DNA of 64,000 bases, taken from Nocardia beijingensis NBRC 16342 (lineage in GTDB: Bacteria > Actinomycetota > Actinomycetes > Mycobacteriales > Mycobacteriaceae). Below, one piece after another: positions 17,058 through 24,774 of this stretch. Every line of letters starts with the position of its first letter. The first letter of the stretch is position 1. The stretch lies in contig NZ_BDBC01000035.1 in NCBI RefSeq assembly GCF_001612785.1, positions 1-64,000 on the forward strand, given 5' to 3'. Under the pieces are notes generated by a model. The model was not told where the DNA came from, did not search any database, and saw only the letters and a list, made by a program, of their open reading frames with translations. The translations under genes and the position numbers were made by a program.

Positions 17058-18587
17058 TCACCGATGGGCAACCGCTCCCCTGACCGCCGGATCGTTCAGG
17101 CCTGGCAGCGACTTCCAGTCGATCGCCCGCTTCAGGATCTTTCCGGTGGCGCCCTTCGGCAACTGGTCCACGAACGCGAACAGGTGTGGAACCTTGTATG
17201 CCGACAGCTGCTCCTTGGCCCAACTCCGCAGTTCATCCGGTGTCGGCTCCGCTCCGGGCGCCAGTGCGATCACCGCGGCCACCTCCTCGCCGTAGTGCTC
17301 GTCGGGCACACCGATCACCGCCGCTTCGACGATATCGGGGTGCCCGTACAACACTTCCTCGACCTCACGGGGATAGACGTTGTAGCCCCCCCGGATGATC
17401 ATGTCCTTGGCCCGGTCGATGATGTAGACGTAGCCGTCCTCATCGACCTTGCCGAGATCCCCGGTGGCGAGCCAGCCGTCGCGCAGGTCGGATGCGGTGG
17501 CCTCCGGCCGGTTCCAGTATCCCCGCATGATCGTCGGGCCGGACAGGTACAACTCGCCTACCTCACCGGGACCGAGTACCGAGCCCGAGGCGTCCCGGAC
17601 TTCGATTCGCATCCCCGGCAACGCAAGACCCACAGAGCCCACCCTCGGGTCCTTGCCGACGGGGTTGAACGTCGCTATTCCCGACGATTCGGTAAGCCCA
17701 TAGCCTTCCATGATCTCGCAGCCGAACCGGGCGCGAAAAGCTCGGATGACCTCCCCCGGGAGTGAGGCACCGCCCGACGAAGCCATCCGCAGTCTCCCGA
17801 ACTGCTCGGGCCCGAAGTCCCCACCGGCGTGCAGCATCGCGTTCCACATCGTCGGGACACCCGACATCAGGGTGATCTCGTCCGCGCGCACCATCTCGAG
17901 CATGCGGCCGGGATCGAACCGCGACAGCAGCGACAGCGACGCACCCAGGTGCAGAGCGGTATTCATGACGACCGACTGTCCGAAGACGTGGAACAGCGGC
18001 AGCGCGGTGCCCATCCGCTCCTCGCTCGTCACCCCGAGGTAGTCGATCAAGATCGTCGACGCGGCGTGCAGGTTGGCGATCGTGAGCTCTACGCCCTTCG
18101 GCTTCCCGGTGGTACCGGAGGTATACAGCAGAACCGCGACATCATCCGGGGCGAGATCGACGGGTTCGGACAGCGGCTCCGTCCGATCACGCTGTGCGCC
18201 CGGCTCGAGCACCCAGAGCGGGAGTCCGCGCTCCCGCGCGGCCGTCTCGGCCGATGTTGTCGCCTCGTGCCACGCGATCACCAGGCGTGCCGTGGAATCG
18301 TCGAGGACATAACCGATTTCGGCTGCGGTCGCCATCGTGTTCATGGTGATGACGATGGCGCCGACGAGGTGCGCACCCAGGTAGGCAACAACGAATTCGG
18401 GGACGCTCGGGGCCACCAGCAGTACGCGGTCGCGGCTGTCGATCCCGGCGGCCCGCAGTGCACCGGCGAAGGCCGCCACCGAGTCCTTCAGCCGGCCATA
18501 GCTCCATTCCTCGCCCTGCGCCCTGATCGCGATCGCCTCGGGCCGATCGAGCGCGTTCTTCCACATCGGACCGGCGACGTTGACCAT
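17058..18587 (-). CDS. Fatty-acyl-CoA / long-chain acyl-CoA ligase
   Basis: This 509-residue class I adenylate-forming enzyme activates a carboxylic acid with ATP and transfers it to CoA. Visible motifs are the P-loop YTSGTTGKPKGV, the A5 motif GYGLTESSG, the hinge region ATGDLGKVDEDGYVYIIDR followed by AKDMIIRGGYNVYPREVEE, and the catalytic C-terminal Lys in LPKGATGKILKR. Lack of the FAAL-type insertion argues for a CoA ligase. GGAGG lies six bases before ATG 18587. An operator copy lies 46 bases upstream, placing it in the regional regulon. The exact acid is unknown. Confidence 0.9.
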   Translation of the reverse strand: MVNVAGPMWKNALDRPEAIAIRAQGEEWSYGRLKDSVAAFAGALRAAGIDSRDRVLLVAPSVPEFVVAYLGAHLVGAIVITMNTMATAAEIGYVLDDSTARLVIAWHEATTSAETAARERGLPLWVLEPGAQRDRTEPLSEPVDLAPDDVAVLLYTSGTTGKPKGVELTIANLHAASTILIDYLGVTSEERMGTALPLFHVFGQSVVMNTALHLGASLSLLSRFDPGRMLEMVRADEITLMSGVPTMWNAMLHAGGDFGPEQFGRLRMASSGGASLPGEVIRAFRARFGCEIMEGYGLTESSGIATFNPVGKDPRVGSVGLALPGMRIEVRDASGSVLGPGEVGELYLSGPTIMRGYWNRPEATASDLRDGWLATGDLGKVDEDGYVYIIDRAKDMIIRGGYNVYPREVEEVLYGHPDIVEAAVIGVPDEHYGEEVAAVIALAPGAEPTPDELRSWAKEQLSAYKVPHLFAFVDQLPKGATGKILKRAIDWKSLPGLNDPAVRGAVAHR

Positions 18588-18632
18588 CCGAATCCTCCTT
18601 CTGGCCTAGCTGGTAATCCCCTCGCAACGTAA

Positions 18633-18654
18633 TTGAACTTGGCGTCAAGTTCAA
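18633..18654. promoter_or_regulatory. 22-bp palindromic operator, copy B
   Basis: This is the most symmetric copy. The arms TTGAACTTG (18633-18641) and CAAGTTCAA (18646-18654) are exact reverse complements around the four central bases GCGT. It lies 46 bases upstream of the acyl-CoA ligase start on the minus strand, a position that would overlap its promoter. Confidence 0.75.
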
Positions 18655-18756
18655 TAACTGTCGAAAGGGAAAACCTGCGACAGGTCAGCCAAGCCCCGTT
18701 TCTGTAAATTCATGGACTGCGCATTGCGGGCGGCGAAGTGTGTCATGAAAGCCCAG

Positions 18757-18791
18757 ACCCTGCCCAGCCGGGGAAACCGGCTGGGCAGGGT
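18757..18791 (-). terminator. 15-bp hairpin terminator after secreted protein gene
   Basis: ACCCTGCCCAGCCGG (18757-18771) and CCGGCTGGGCAGGGT (18777-18791) are perfect inverted repeats with the loop GGAAA. The hairpin lies six bases after the stop codon of the minus-strand gene at 18797, where a terminator is expected. It lacks a long U-tract. Confidence 0.75.
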
Positions 18792-18796
18792 TGGCG

Positions 18797-19510
18797 TCAC
18801 TTCGCCGGGGCCGGAGCCGGCATCGGCTGGTTGATCGTCGTGAAGTACTGGACTGCCGCCATGATCGCGACCGGAGCGGTGACGAGAAGCTGGCCCGCCA
18901 ACGTCCCCAGCGCGCCGAGGGCCATGATTCCGCCCACACATCCGATGGCGGCGGCCGGAATGAAGGCTCCGAACAAGCCGATAATCGCCGCGGAAGCGAC
19001 GGTCGCCCCGGCGATCCCGCCCAGCACGCAACCGACCGCCGCGCCGCCGATGCCGCCGACGGCGGTACCGATCGTCGCGCCCATGAGGATCGTGGAGGAC
19101 AGTCGCGCCCAAGCGGCTTGTTCCCGGTCGTACTGGGTCTTCCAGGGAGCCTGGTCTTCGTAGGGCAGCGCCACCGGCTTGTAGGCGGCGTGCTCGAGGT
19201 CGAACTGCGGCGTCAAGGTAGCAGTGCGGTCGCGGATTTCGGCGGCGATCGGGAAGACGAAATCATCCACTCGGAAAGACAATTCCGAACCCGCCACCAC
19301 AGCACCGCCGGGGGACTTGATCTTCAGCACCCCCTCTTCGACGGCGATCGAGCCGGCCGCGAGATCGATCACCGATGACCGCTCGCCGACCGATACCTTG
19401 TAACCGACCGCCGTGGTCTCGGCCGGTGCCGCCGATACCGTTCCGGCCGTTGCGGCGGTTATGCCGAGCGCCGAGACGAGCAGCGACGCTGCTGCAATCG
19501 TTTTCCTCAT
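18797..19510 (-). CDS. Secreted protein with Gly/Ala-rich hydrophobic C-terminal helices
   Basis: This 237-residue protein begins MRKTIAAASLLVSALGITAA, a clear signal peptide ending near TVSAAPA. The middle (about 40-140) is a beta-rich soluble domain with VGERSSVIDLAAGSIAVEEG. The last 100 residues are Gly/Ala-rich hydrophobic stretches (GGIGGAAVGCVLGGIAGATV and later repeats) suggesting membrane insertion or a pore-like hairpin. Nocardia genomes carry several proteins of this overall design; no function is established as far as I know. ATG 19510 is chosen over upstream in-frame codons because the signal peptide starts there. Confidence 0.75.
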   Translation of the reverse strand: MRKTIAAASLLVSALGITAATAGTVSAAPAETTAVGYKVSVGERSSVIDLAAGSIAVEEGVLKIKSPGGAVVAGSELSFRVDDFVFPIAAEIRDRTATLTPQFDLEHAAYKPVALPYEDQAPWKTQYDREQAAWARLSSTILMGATIGTAVGGIGGAAVGCVLGGIAGATVASAAIIGLFGAFIPAAAIGCVGGIMALGALGTLAGQLLVTAPVAIMAAVQYFTTINQPMPAPAPAK

Positions 19511-19643
19511 CTTTTTCCTTCTTCTTTGTGCCTCGAACCAGACGTTCGAGAGACTGCGAACACGCACGGGTACGTTTCGATTCGGTTCCGCCGACGAAAC
19601 CGTCTCCGACCGCTCCCGCGCCTCGCGCCCGACTCCATCCACA

Positions 19644-20567
19644 TCAGATGGAATCGAGGAATTTCACCAGCGCCTCGTTGACTTCCGCTGGCCGCTCCTG
19701 CTGAATCCAATGGCCGGCGCCTGCGATCACAATGTTTTCGCGCAGATCCGCGAGGACCGATGTCATCGTTTCGGCCGGCATGAACATGCGAACCGCATCT
19801 TCGGAACCGGTCAGGAAAAACGAGGGCCGAGTGATGACGTGACCGTCGAGCGGGGCCGTGAGCTCCCAATTCCGGTCCATGTTCCGGTAGTAGTTCAGTC
19901 CTCCGCTGAAGCCTGTGCGCTCGAACGCGTCCACGAATACCTGTAGCTCGTCCTCCGACAACCACGGGGGACGCGGTAGTTCTCCGCTCGGCCGCCGCGC
20001 CAGAGCCTGCGGCGAGGGAATGTCGTTATTGAGGAGTGTCCATCGAACGTCCTGCGCGAGCACGGCATCCGCGACTCCTGGCTCCTGGAACCAGCACATG
20101 TAGAACGAATCTCCCAGCCGGGAACGCAGAATCCCCAGCGGTGGAATCGGCGCGCGCGGCGCCGGTGGAACGCTCAGTCCAGCCACCGCCCGCACCCGGC
20201 CGGGATAGGCCAGTGCCATCTGCCAGACCACCGCGGCACCCCAGTCGTGTCCGATGAACACGGCATCGTCCACGCCGAGGGCGTTCAACAGTCCCACCAG
20301 GTCGGCGCAGATCGTCAATACGTCGTAGTCCTCGATCTCGGACGGCCGCGAGCTGTCGCCGTAACCGCGCATATCCGGAGCGATCACGCGATACCCGGCC
20401 TCGGCGAGCGCGAAAACCTGATGACGCCAAGAGAATGCGAGTTCGGGAAATCCGTGGCAGAGGACAACCACCGGTCCCTCGCCATGATCGACGACCCGCA
20501 GTTCGATCCCGTTCGTGGCGATCCGCCGAGATCCGAGCGCCTGCCACGCCGCAATATCGACCGTCAT
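19644..20567 (-). CDS. Alpha/beta hydrolase, epoxide-hydrolase type
   Basis: The 307-residue hydrolase has the oxyanion motif HGFPE, the nucleophile elbow GHDWGA (Asp nucleophile, as in epoxide hydrolases and haloalkane dehalogenases) and the catalytic His in GAGHWIQQERP near the C-terminus. The HGFPE plus GHDWGA combination is standard for soluble epoxide hydrolases, which hydrate epoxides to diols. Two in-frame ATGs (20573 and 20567) follow AGGAGGAG; the second has better spacing. It lies downstream of the SCO6745-type gene on the same strand with a 34-base gap, so both probably form one unit under operator copy C. Confidence 0.88.
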   Translation of the reverse strand: MTVDIAAWQALGSRRIATNGIELRVVDHGEGPVVVLCHGFPELAFSWRHQVFALAEAGYRVIAPDMRGYGDSSRPSEIEDYDVLTICADLVGLLNALGVDDAVFIGHDWGAAVVWQMALAYPGRVRAVAGLSVPPAPRAPIPPLGILRSRLGDSFYMCWFQEPGVADAVLAQDVRWTLLNNDIPSPQALARRPSGELPRPPWLSEDELQVFVDAFERTGFSGGLNYYRNMDRNWELTAPLDGHVITRPSFFLTGSEDAVRMFMPAETMTSVLADLRENIVIAGAGHWIQQERPAEVNEALVKFLDSI

Positions 20568-20601
20568 CCGCATCTCCTCCTGCTCGAGCCTCGACGCCCC
20601 G

Positions 20602-21486
20602 TCACCGGCCGTCCCTGTACCGGGCGATCAGCTCGGCCGGGAAACCCAGATCGGCCTGCGCAACCGCCTTCGTCAGCGGCCTGCCCAGCTCGCCCAGACG
20701 CGAACACCCCTCCGGTCCGATCGCTTCGTACGCGTACACGGCGAGTTGGTCGGTCCGATCCTCGATCGATTGCCTGCGCCGCCGCCCTTCCGCGCTGAGG
20801 GCGAGTCCGGACCCATCCAGAAGCCACCCGCGAGCACGCAACCGCTCGGTGCCTGCGGCCCACTCCTCTTCGCTCCAGTACCGGCTGACGCGGAGGGCTT
20901 CCGCGCTGATGGCCCCCGTCGCGGCATGCGTGATCAGCGCCTCCATACCATCGAGGCCTTCGGTGAACAGCAGCGCGACGTGTCCGTCGCCTCGGAATTC
21001 GCGCAGCAGAGTCTGCGCGTGCCACAGCACCAGGTGCGGAGCGTCCGGCCACGGCAGCTGCGCGTGTCCGGCGAACAGCGGACGTCCCTGAGGCCGATCG
21101 CATGCGCGTTCCGCGGCACGGCGTGCGAGATCGGCCGCCTCCCGAACCGTTGGACCGTCGACGTCTCCGCCCCATGCTTGACGCAGCGAGCGGCCGACGG
21201 CCTCGTACCGCGCCTCCAGGACTTGCCCAGGCGTGGCGGTGTGCCAGGCCGCGGGCAGCGCGGAGCGCACCGCCACCGGATTGAAATTGAAGAATGTCAC
21301 GACGGCGACTTCCGCGGGTACCGGGCCCATCGCTGCCGAGCGGGGCGCGAAATAGGTCCGGGCCCGCCCCTGCAAGCCGATTTCGGCATAGCACTCCTGC
21401 CCGTGCGGGCTGAAGTAGATCATCCCGTGAATCAGTTCGAGAGCACGGAAGGTGAGCCGGGCGGTCTCCGGCAAAACAGTGGACAT
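20602..21486 (-). CDS. SCO6745-family protein
   Basis: This 294-residue protein has family-like segments: LELIHGMIYFSPHGQECYAE at the N-terminus, then GRARTYFAPRSAAMGPV, FFNFNPVAVRSALPAAW and the C-terminal winged-helix-like region (ALSAEGRRRRQSIEDRTDQL). SCO6745 and SalK homologues resemble MarR-type folds but are not known DNA binders; a catalytic or ligand-binding role has been suggested by context only. ATG 21486 or the in-frame ATG 21534 could be the start; the latter overlaps the stop of a 41-codon frame upstream (ATGA), suggesting coupling. It probably forms an operon with the epoxide hydrolase downstream. Confidence 0.75.
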   Translation of the reverse strand: MSTVLPETARLTFRALELIHGMIYFSPHGQECYAEIGLQGRARTYFAPRSAAMGPVPAEVAVVTFFNFNPVAVRSALPAAWHTATPGQVLEARYEAVGRSLRQAWGGDVDGPTVREAADLARRAAERACDRPQGRPLFAGHAQLPWPDAPHLVLWHAQTLLREFRGDGHVALLFTEGLDGMEALITHAATGAISAEALRVSRYWSEEEWAAGTERLRARGWLLDGSGLALSAEGRRRRQSIEDRTDQLAVYAYEAIGPEGCSRLGELGRPLTKAVAQADLGFPAELIARYRDGR

Positions 21487-21530
21487 CGTCATTCTTTCGA
21501 ATTCGACTGGCAGAGAAAAGGTCACGGAAC

Positions 21531-21656
21531 TCATCGCCGCTCGCCGACCGGGCCGGCGCCCTCGCTTGGGGCGGGTGCGACACCGACCTCGCGAAGCGGC
21601 CTGCCCGCGACCAGAAGCCTGCGAGACAGATCGTTCACAGTAAGGAGTGGGGCCAT
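21531..21656 (-). CDS. Possible 41-aa leader peptide
   Basis: A short frame starts MAPLLTVNDLSRRLLVAGRP and ends GEGAGPVGERR-like, with GAGGGAA five bases before ATG 21656. Its TGA overlaps an in-frame ATG of the SCO6745-type gene (ATGA), so the two could be translationally coupled. No family is recognised. The good ribosome-binding site and coupling support translation, but length alone would not. Confidence 0.4.
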   Translation of the reverse strand: MAPLLTVNDLSRRLLVAGRPLREVGVAPAPSEGAGPVGERR

Positions 21657-22128
21657 GCAGTTCCCTCGATCGTCGTGTTTCGGATCTGGGCTTCGACCCT
21701 CCCTCCGGTGGGCCAAAGATTGAAACTGAACTCAACATCAAGTTGTGACCTACGTCAAGTCTCGATCCGGAATCAACGTCATTTACGGTGCTGCCGGAAC
21801 GGCGGAACTCCCGGCGGCGCCGGTGTCGGCTGTCGCTCTACGCAGGGCTCACAGGGCGCTTCGACGACCTTGTCGGGGACGACCCGGGCCGGTGGGCCGG
21901 AATCACGGAATCATCGGCGCGGACTACGCCGACGACGAACGCGCCCGCCTGCTCGCCAACTCCGCCGATGGACTCGCTGCCCGTATCGGTGTGCACAGCC
22001 GTCAGGTGGTCACACGCGGAGACTAACAGCGTTGGCTAGGGATATGAGGTCCTACCTGCCGCATCGCTGCCGCGAAAGCGGGCTGACCGATCACGGCGTG
22101 GCGGGTTCGTGGCTCCGACGGGCCTGGG
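21657..22128. other. Intergenic region with operator copy C and a possible relic
   Basis: The 470 bases hold the upstream region of the SCO6745-type unit (operator at 21726-21747). A plus-strand frame ending at 22026 reads plausibly near its end (HGIIGADYADDERARLLANS) but has no clear start or family; a second register nearby also looks biased. A decayed gene is possible. Confidence 0.35.
21726..21747. promoter_or_regulatory. 22-bp palindromic operator, copy C (weaker)
   Basis: The site reads CTGAACTCAA then CATCAAGTTGTG. It shares TGAACT and TCAAGTT with copy B but mismatches at the outer bases. It lies 70 bases upstream of the short leader frame and about 240 upstream of the SCO6745-type start on the minus strand. 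The match is weaker than copies A, B and D. Confidence 0.5.
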
Positions 22129-22818
22129 TCACAGCGGAGAGATGCGCAGCGCGTTGACCCACAACCGGGTTCCGGTGCGCGTCAGTTCGTCCAAGTCGAC
22201 CCTCAGATCCTCCGGTGTGCCTTCACCGGTCACGAAGTAGTCGAACGCGAGCCGACTGATCATCCCGGACAGCGCGCGCGAGGCCAACAGCGGATCGACT
22301 TCCGTGTCCGCGAGTCCCCGCGCCTGCAGGGACTCGATGCTGCGGGCGTTTCGCCGCACGAACGCCTCCGCGCGCCGCTGACGCAGTTTGCGGAACTCCG
22401 GGTCGATGCTGGCTACCTGTTCGAGCAACGCCATCAGCTTGGCATTGCGCTTGTACGCCTCGAAGTACGCCCGGTTGCTCGCCTCGATGATCGCAGCCGG
22501 GTCGGCGTCGGAATCCACATGCGGCATGCCTGGATGCATCATGTCTTCCTGCGCCAACTCGAGGACAGCGGCGAAGATCTCCTCCTTGCTGGAGAAGTAC
22601 GTATAGAAGGTGCCGGACGAGCATTTGGCCTCTGTGGTGATGTCGACCAGCCGGGTATCGAGGTAGCCCGAACGCTCGAACACCGTACGGGCGGCTGCGA
22701 TCAAGGCCGAGCGCGTCCGCAGTCCCCGGCCGGTAGCCGGAAGCTCGCGCAGCAGCGCGGGGTTCGCCATGGACGGCGGCGGACCCTCGTGTTCTTCCCC
22801 GGCGGTCGATCGTGACAT
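22129..22818 (-). CDS. TetR-family regulator, candidate controller of the 14-27 kb regulon
   Basis: This 229-residue TetR has the recognition region LVDITTEAKCSSGTFYTYF followed by SSKEEIFAAVLEL, and a helical effector domain with NRAYFEAYKRNAKLMALLEQ typical of TetRs near acyl-CoA catabolic genes. ATG 22818 is preceded by TATAACTG about ten bases upstream, consistent with a leaderless transcript; ATG 22770 is an in-frame alternative without a ribosome-binding site. It is the last gene of the SDR-ACAD-APH direction. It is the only TetR within the operator-bearing region, so it is the best candidate to bind the 22-base palindromes, but no site lies immediately at its own start. Confidence 0.88.
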   Translation of the reverse strand: MSRSTAGEEHEGPPPSMANPALLRELPATGRGLRTRSALIAAARTVFERSGYLDTRLVDITTEAKCSSGTFYTYFSSKEEIFAAVLELAQEDMMHPGMPHVDSDADPAAIIEASNRAYFEAYKRNAKLMALLEQVASIDPEFRKLRQRRAEAFVRRNARSIESLQARGLADTEVDPLLASRALSGMISRLAFDYFVTGEGTPEDLRVDLDELTRTGTRLWVNALRISPL

Positions 22819-23399
22819 GGGAACAGTTATAGCAACGCGACCATCGGAGCTCGCCAGGTCATGCCGCGGCGAACCGCCGGCGACGTCGACCACTGCGGCG
22901 AAGCCGCGGTTCAGGACTGGAAGACGAGCCGACCGACGGTGCTTCCGTCGCCGAGGCGGCCGACACCCGCCGACCACGCCGATGACCGTGGCGCCTGCGG
23001 CCTTCCCGAGCTGGACCGCCGCGCCGCCGACGCACCGGCGGCGGCGTGCACAGGCGGGTAGTCGCCCTCCGCAATCCGAGTGCGCCGGTGCAGCGCGAAC
23101 CACGCCGTCTGGTACCCGATGCTCGACGCGGCGGCCTCCGCGTCGTCGAGGGCCATCGGCGCAGGCGGCACATTCGCTTGTTCATGAGCGCGTACTCCGC
23201 GAACGCGCCGCTGGGCAGTGCGGTGGTGCCGACGACCCGATCAGCGACCACGGCGCCGTCCGGCACCGGCTCCCACCGCGACGATCTCGCCGCAGAACTC
23301 GACACCCGGAGTGAACGGCAGCGGCGGCTTGATCTGGTACTGGCCGCGACAGAGCAGCACGTCCGGGAAGTCGGCCGGAGCGGCCGACACCTTCACCAA
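22819..23399 (-). pseudogene. MDR-superfamily NADPH:quinone oxidoreductase, decayed
   Basis: Joined registers reconstruct a zinc-free quinone oxidoreductase: VKVSAAPADFPDVLLCRGQY and QIKPPLPFTPGVEF, then ALDDAEAAASSIGYQTAWFA with EGDY, then GGAAVQLGKAAGATVIGVVG and FAAVVDVAGGSPRH. At least three frameshifts separate them. The 5' end is missing about 25 residues and abuts the stop codon of the phosphotransferase gene; the C-terminal third is absent before the TetR start. It clearly cannot make an active enzyme. Confidence 0.8.
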
Positions 23400-23400
23400 T

Positions 23401-24444
23401 TCAGATCCCTGCCGCATCGGCGATGGCGATGGCCTTGTGGATCAGAGCATCGATGCGCTCGATGGTGGGGGTGCCGGCTGCAGCCTTGTTCGCGGGGGTG
23501 TCCGTCGCCCGGCGCATGACACCTTCGGCGATGATCGCCAGCTTCCACAGACCGAGCGCGTGCCAGAACTTCAGCGCCTGCGGGTCCCGGCCGGTCTCGT
23601 CGAGGTACATCCGGGCGAGTTCGTCCCGGTTCGGGAATCCCGCGAGTGTGGAGACCGGGAAGTCACCCCCCGTGTCCTCACCCGGCTCGGGCCAGTAGGC
23701 GAGCATAGAACCCATGTCGGCCAATGGATCTCCGAGCGTGGACAGTTCCCAGTCCAGCACGCCGACGATCTCGCCGCTCGTGTGGGAGACGATCACATTG
23801 CGCAGGTGGAAGTCGCCGTGCACGAGCGCGAGTTCGGTCTGCTGAGGCACCGCGGCCGTCAGCCTGCGGGTCAGATCGTCGAGTTCGGGCAGTTCCCGGG
23901 TCTTGGACTTCTCCCATTGGCTGGACCACCGCGCGAGTTGACGTGGCGCGTACGGCTTGTGGCTCGCCAAATCGGACAGTCCGGTCTGCTCCAAGTCGAC
24001 GGCGTGGATGTGCGCGAGGGCGCGCGGCAGGGACTCCGCGATCTCGCGTCGCCGTCGCTGGGGTAGTGACTCCGCGATCTCCATCGTGTCGACGACCTGG
24101 CCGTCGATGAAGTTCATCAGCACCAACGGCACGTCGGAGATCGCGGATTTCTCGGCGACACCGAGGATCCGCGGTGCAGGGACGGGAGTGCCCGCGAGCG
24201 CGGACATGATCCGCGCCTCCCGCGCGACGTCGTGTGCCGAGGCCAACAGGTGCCCCAACGGGGGCCGGCGCAGCACCCAGCGCCGACCGGAGTCGTCCCG
24301 CACGAGGTAAGTGAGATTGGACTGACCGAGACCGATCCGGTGGAAGCCCAGCCGGCCGGCGAACTCGATCCCGAGGTCGCCGAACCAGCGGGTGACCGCC
24401 GTCGGATCGATGCCGATCACATCTCGCGCCGAGGTCTCAGGCAC
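23401..24444 (-). CDS. APH-like phosphotransferase (ACAD10/11 kinase-domain type)
   Basis: The 347-residue protein has the kinase-like fold of aminoglycoside phosphotransferases: an N-terminal lobe starting near VTRWFGDLGIEF and GLGQSNLTYLV, the catalytic loop HGDFHLRN, and the metal-binding DWELSTLGDP. In acyl-CoA catabolic clusters such proteins resemble the N-terminal domain of ACAD10/11, which phosphorylate hydroxyacyl-CoAs before elimination. GTG 24444 overlaps the tail of the decayed SDR upstream and gives the family-like N-terminus VPETSARDVIGID. Adjacent acyl-CoA dehydrogenase strongly suggests this kinase-dehydrogenase partnership (inference from human ACAD10/11 work). Confidence 0.85.
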   Translation of the reverse strand: MPETSARDVIGIDPTAVTRWFGDLGIEFAGRLGFHRIGLGQSNLTYLVRDDSGRRWVLRRPPLGHLLASAHDVAREARIMSALAGTPVPAPRILGVAEKSAISDVPLVLMNFIDGQVVDTMEIAESLPQRRRREIAESLPRALAHIHAVDLEQTGLSDLASHKPYAPRQLARWSSQWEKSKTRELPELDDLTRRLTAAVPQQTELALVHGDFHLRNVIVSHTSGEIVGVLDWELSTLGDPLADMGSMLAYWPEPGEDTGGDFPVSTLAGFPNRDELARMYLDETGRDPQALKFWHALGLWKLAIIAEGVMRRATDTPANKAAAGTPTIERIDALIHKAIAIADAAGI

Positions 24445-24772
24445 CGAGCGTCGCTCCGTTCCGGTAAGGCACCACGTCGCCGAGCCGCTGGTCGCCGTCG
24501 AGGACCGATGTCTCGCCGGTGACCCAGGACGCCGCGTCGGAGGCAAGGAACGCGATCGCCGACTGCGTGCGCACCGACACCGATCGCCGAACCCACGATC
24601 CGCGCGTCGGCCTCCTCCTGCTTCTGGGAGAGGTGAGCACCACATTCGCGCCTGTGGCGGCGAGGGCTTGCGCGGCGGCCGGACCGATGCCGCGCGAAGC
24701 GCCGGTGACGATCGCGGTTCTGCCGCTCAGATCCGGAAAAGACGCTCGGGCACGCGACAGGATGGGAGTCAT
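24437..24772 (-). pseudogene. SDR gene with internal deletion
   Basis: The frame starts at ATG 24772, overlapping the end of the acyl-CoA dehydrogenase gene, and gives LSGRTAIVTGASRGIG with AAAQALAATGANVVL, a normal SDR N-terminus. A frameshifted stretch (KQEEADARIVGSAIGVGAHA) follows, then abruptly the SDR C-terminus AIAFLASDAASWVTGETSVL and DGDQRLGD. About 130 residues, including the YxxxK active site, are missing. Confidence 0.8.
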
Positions 24773-24774
24773 CC

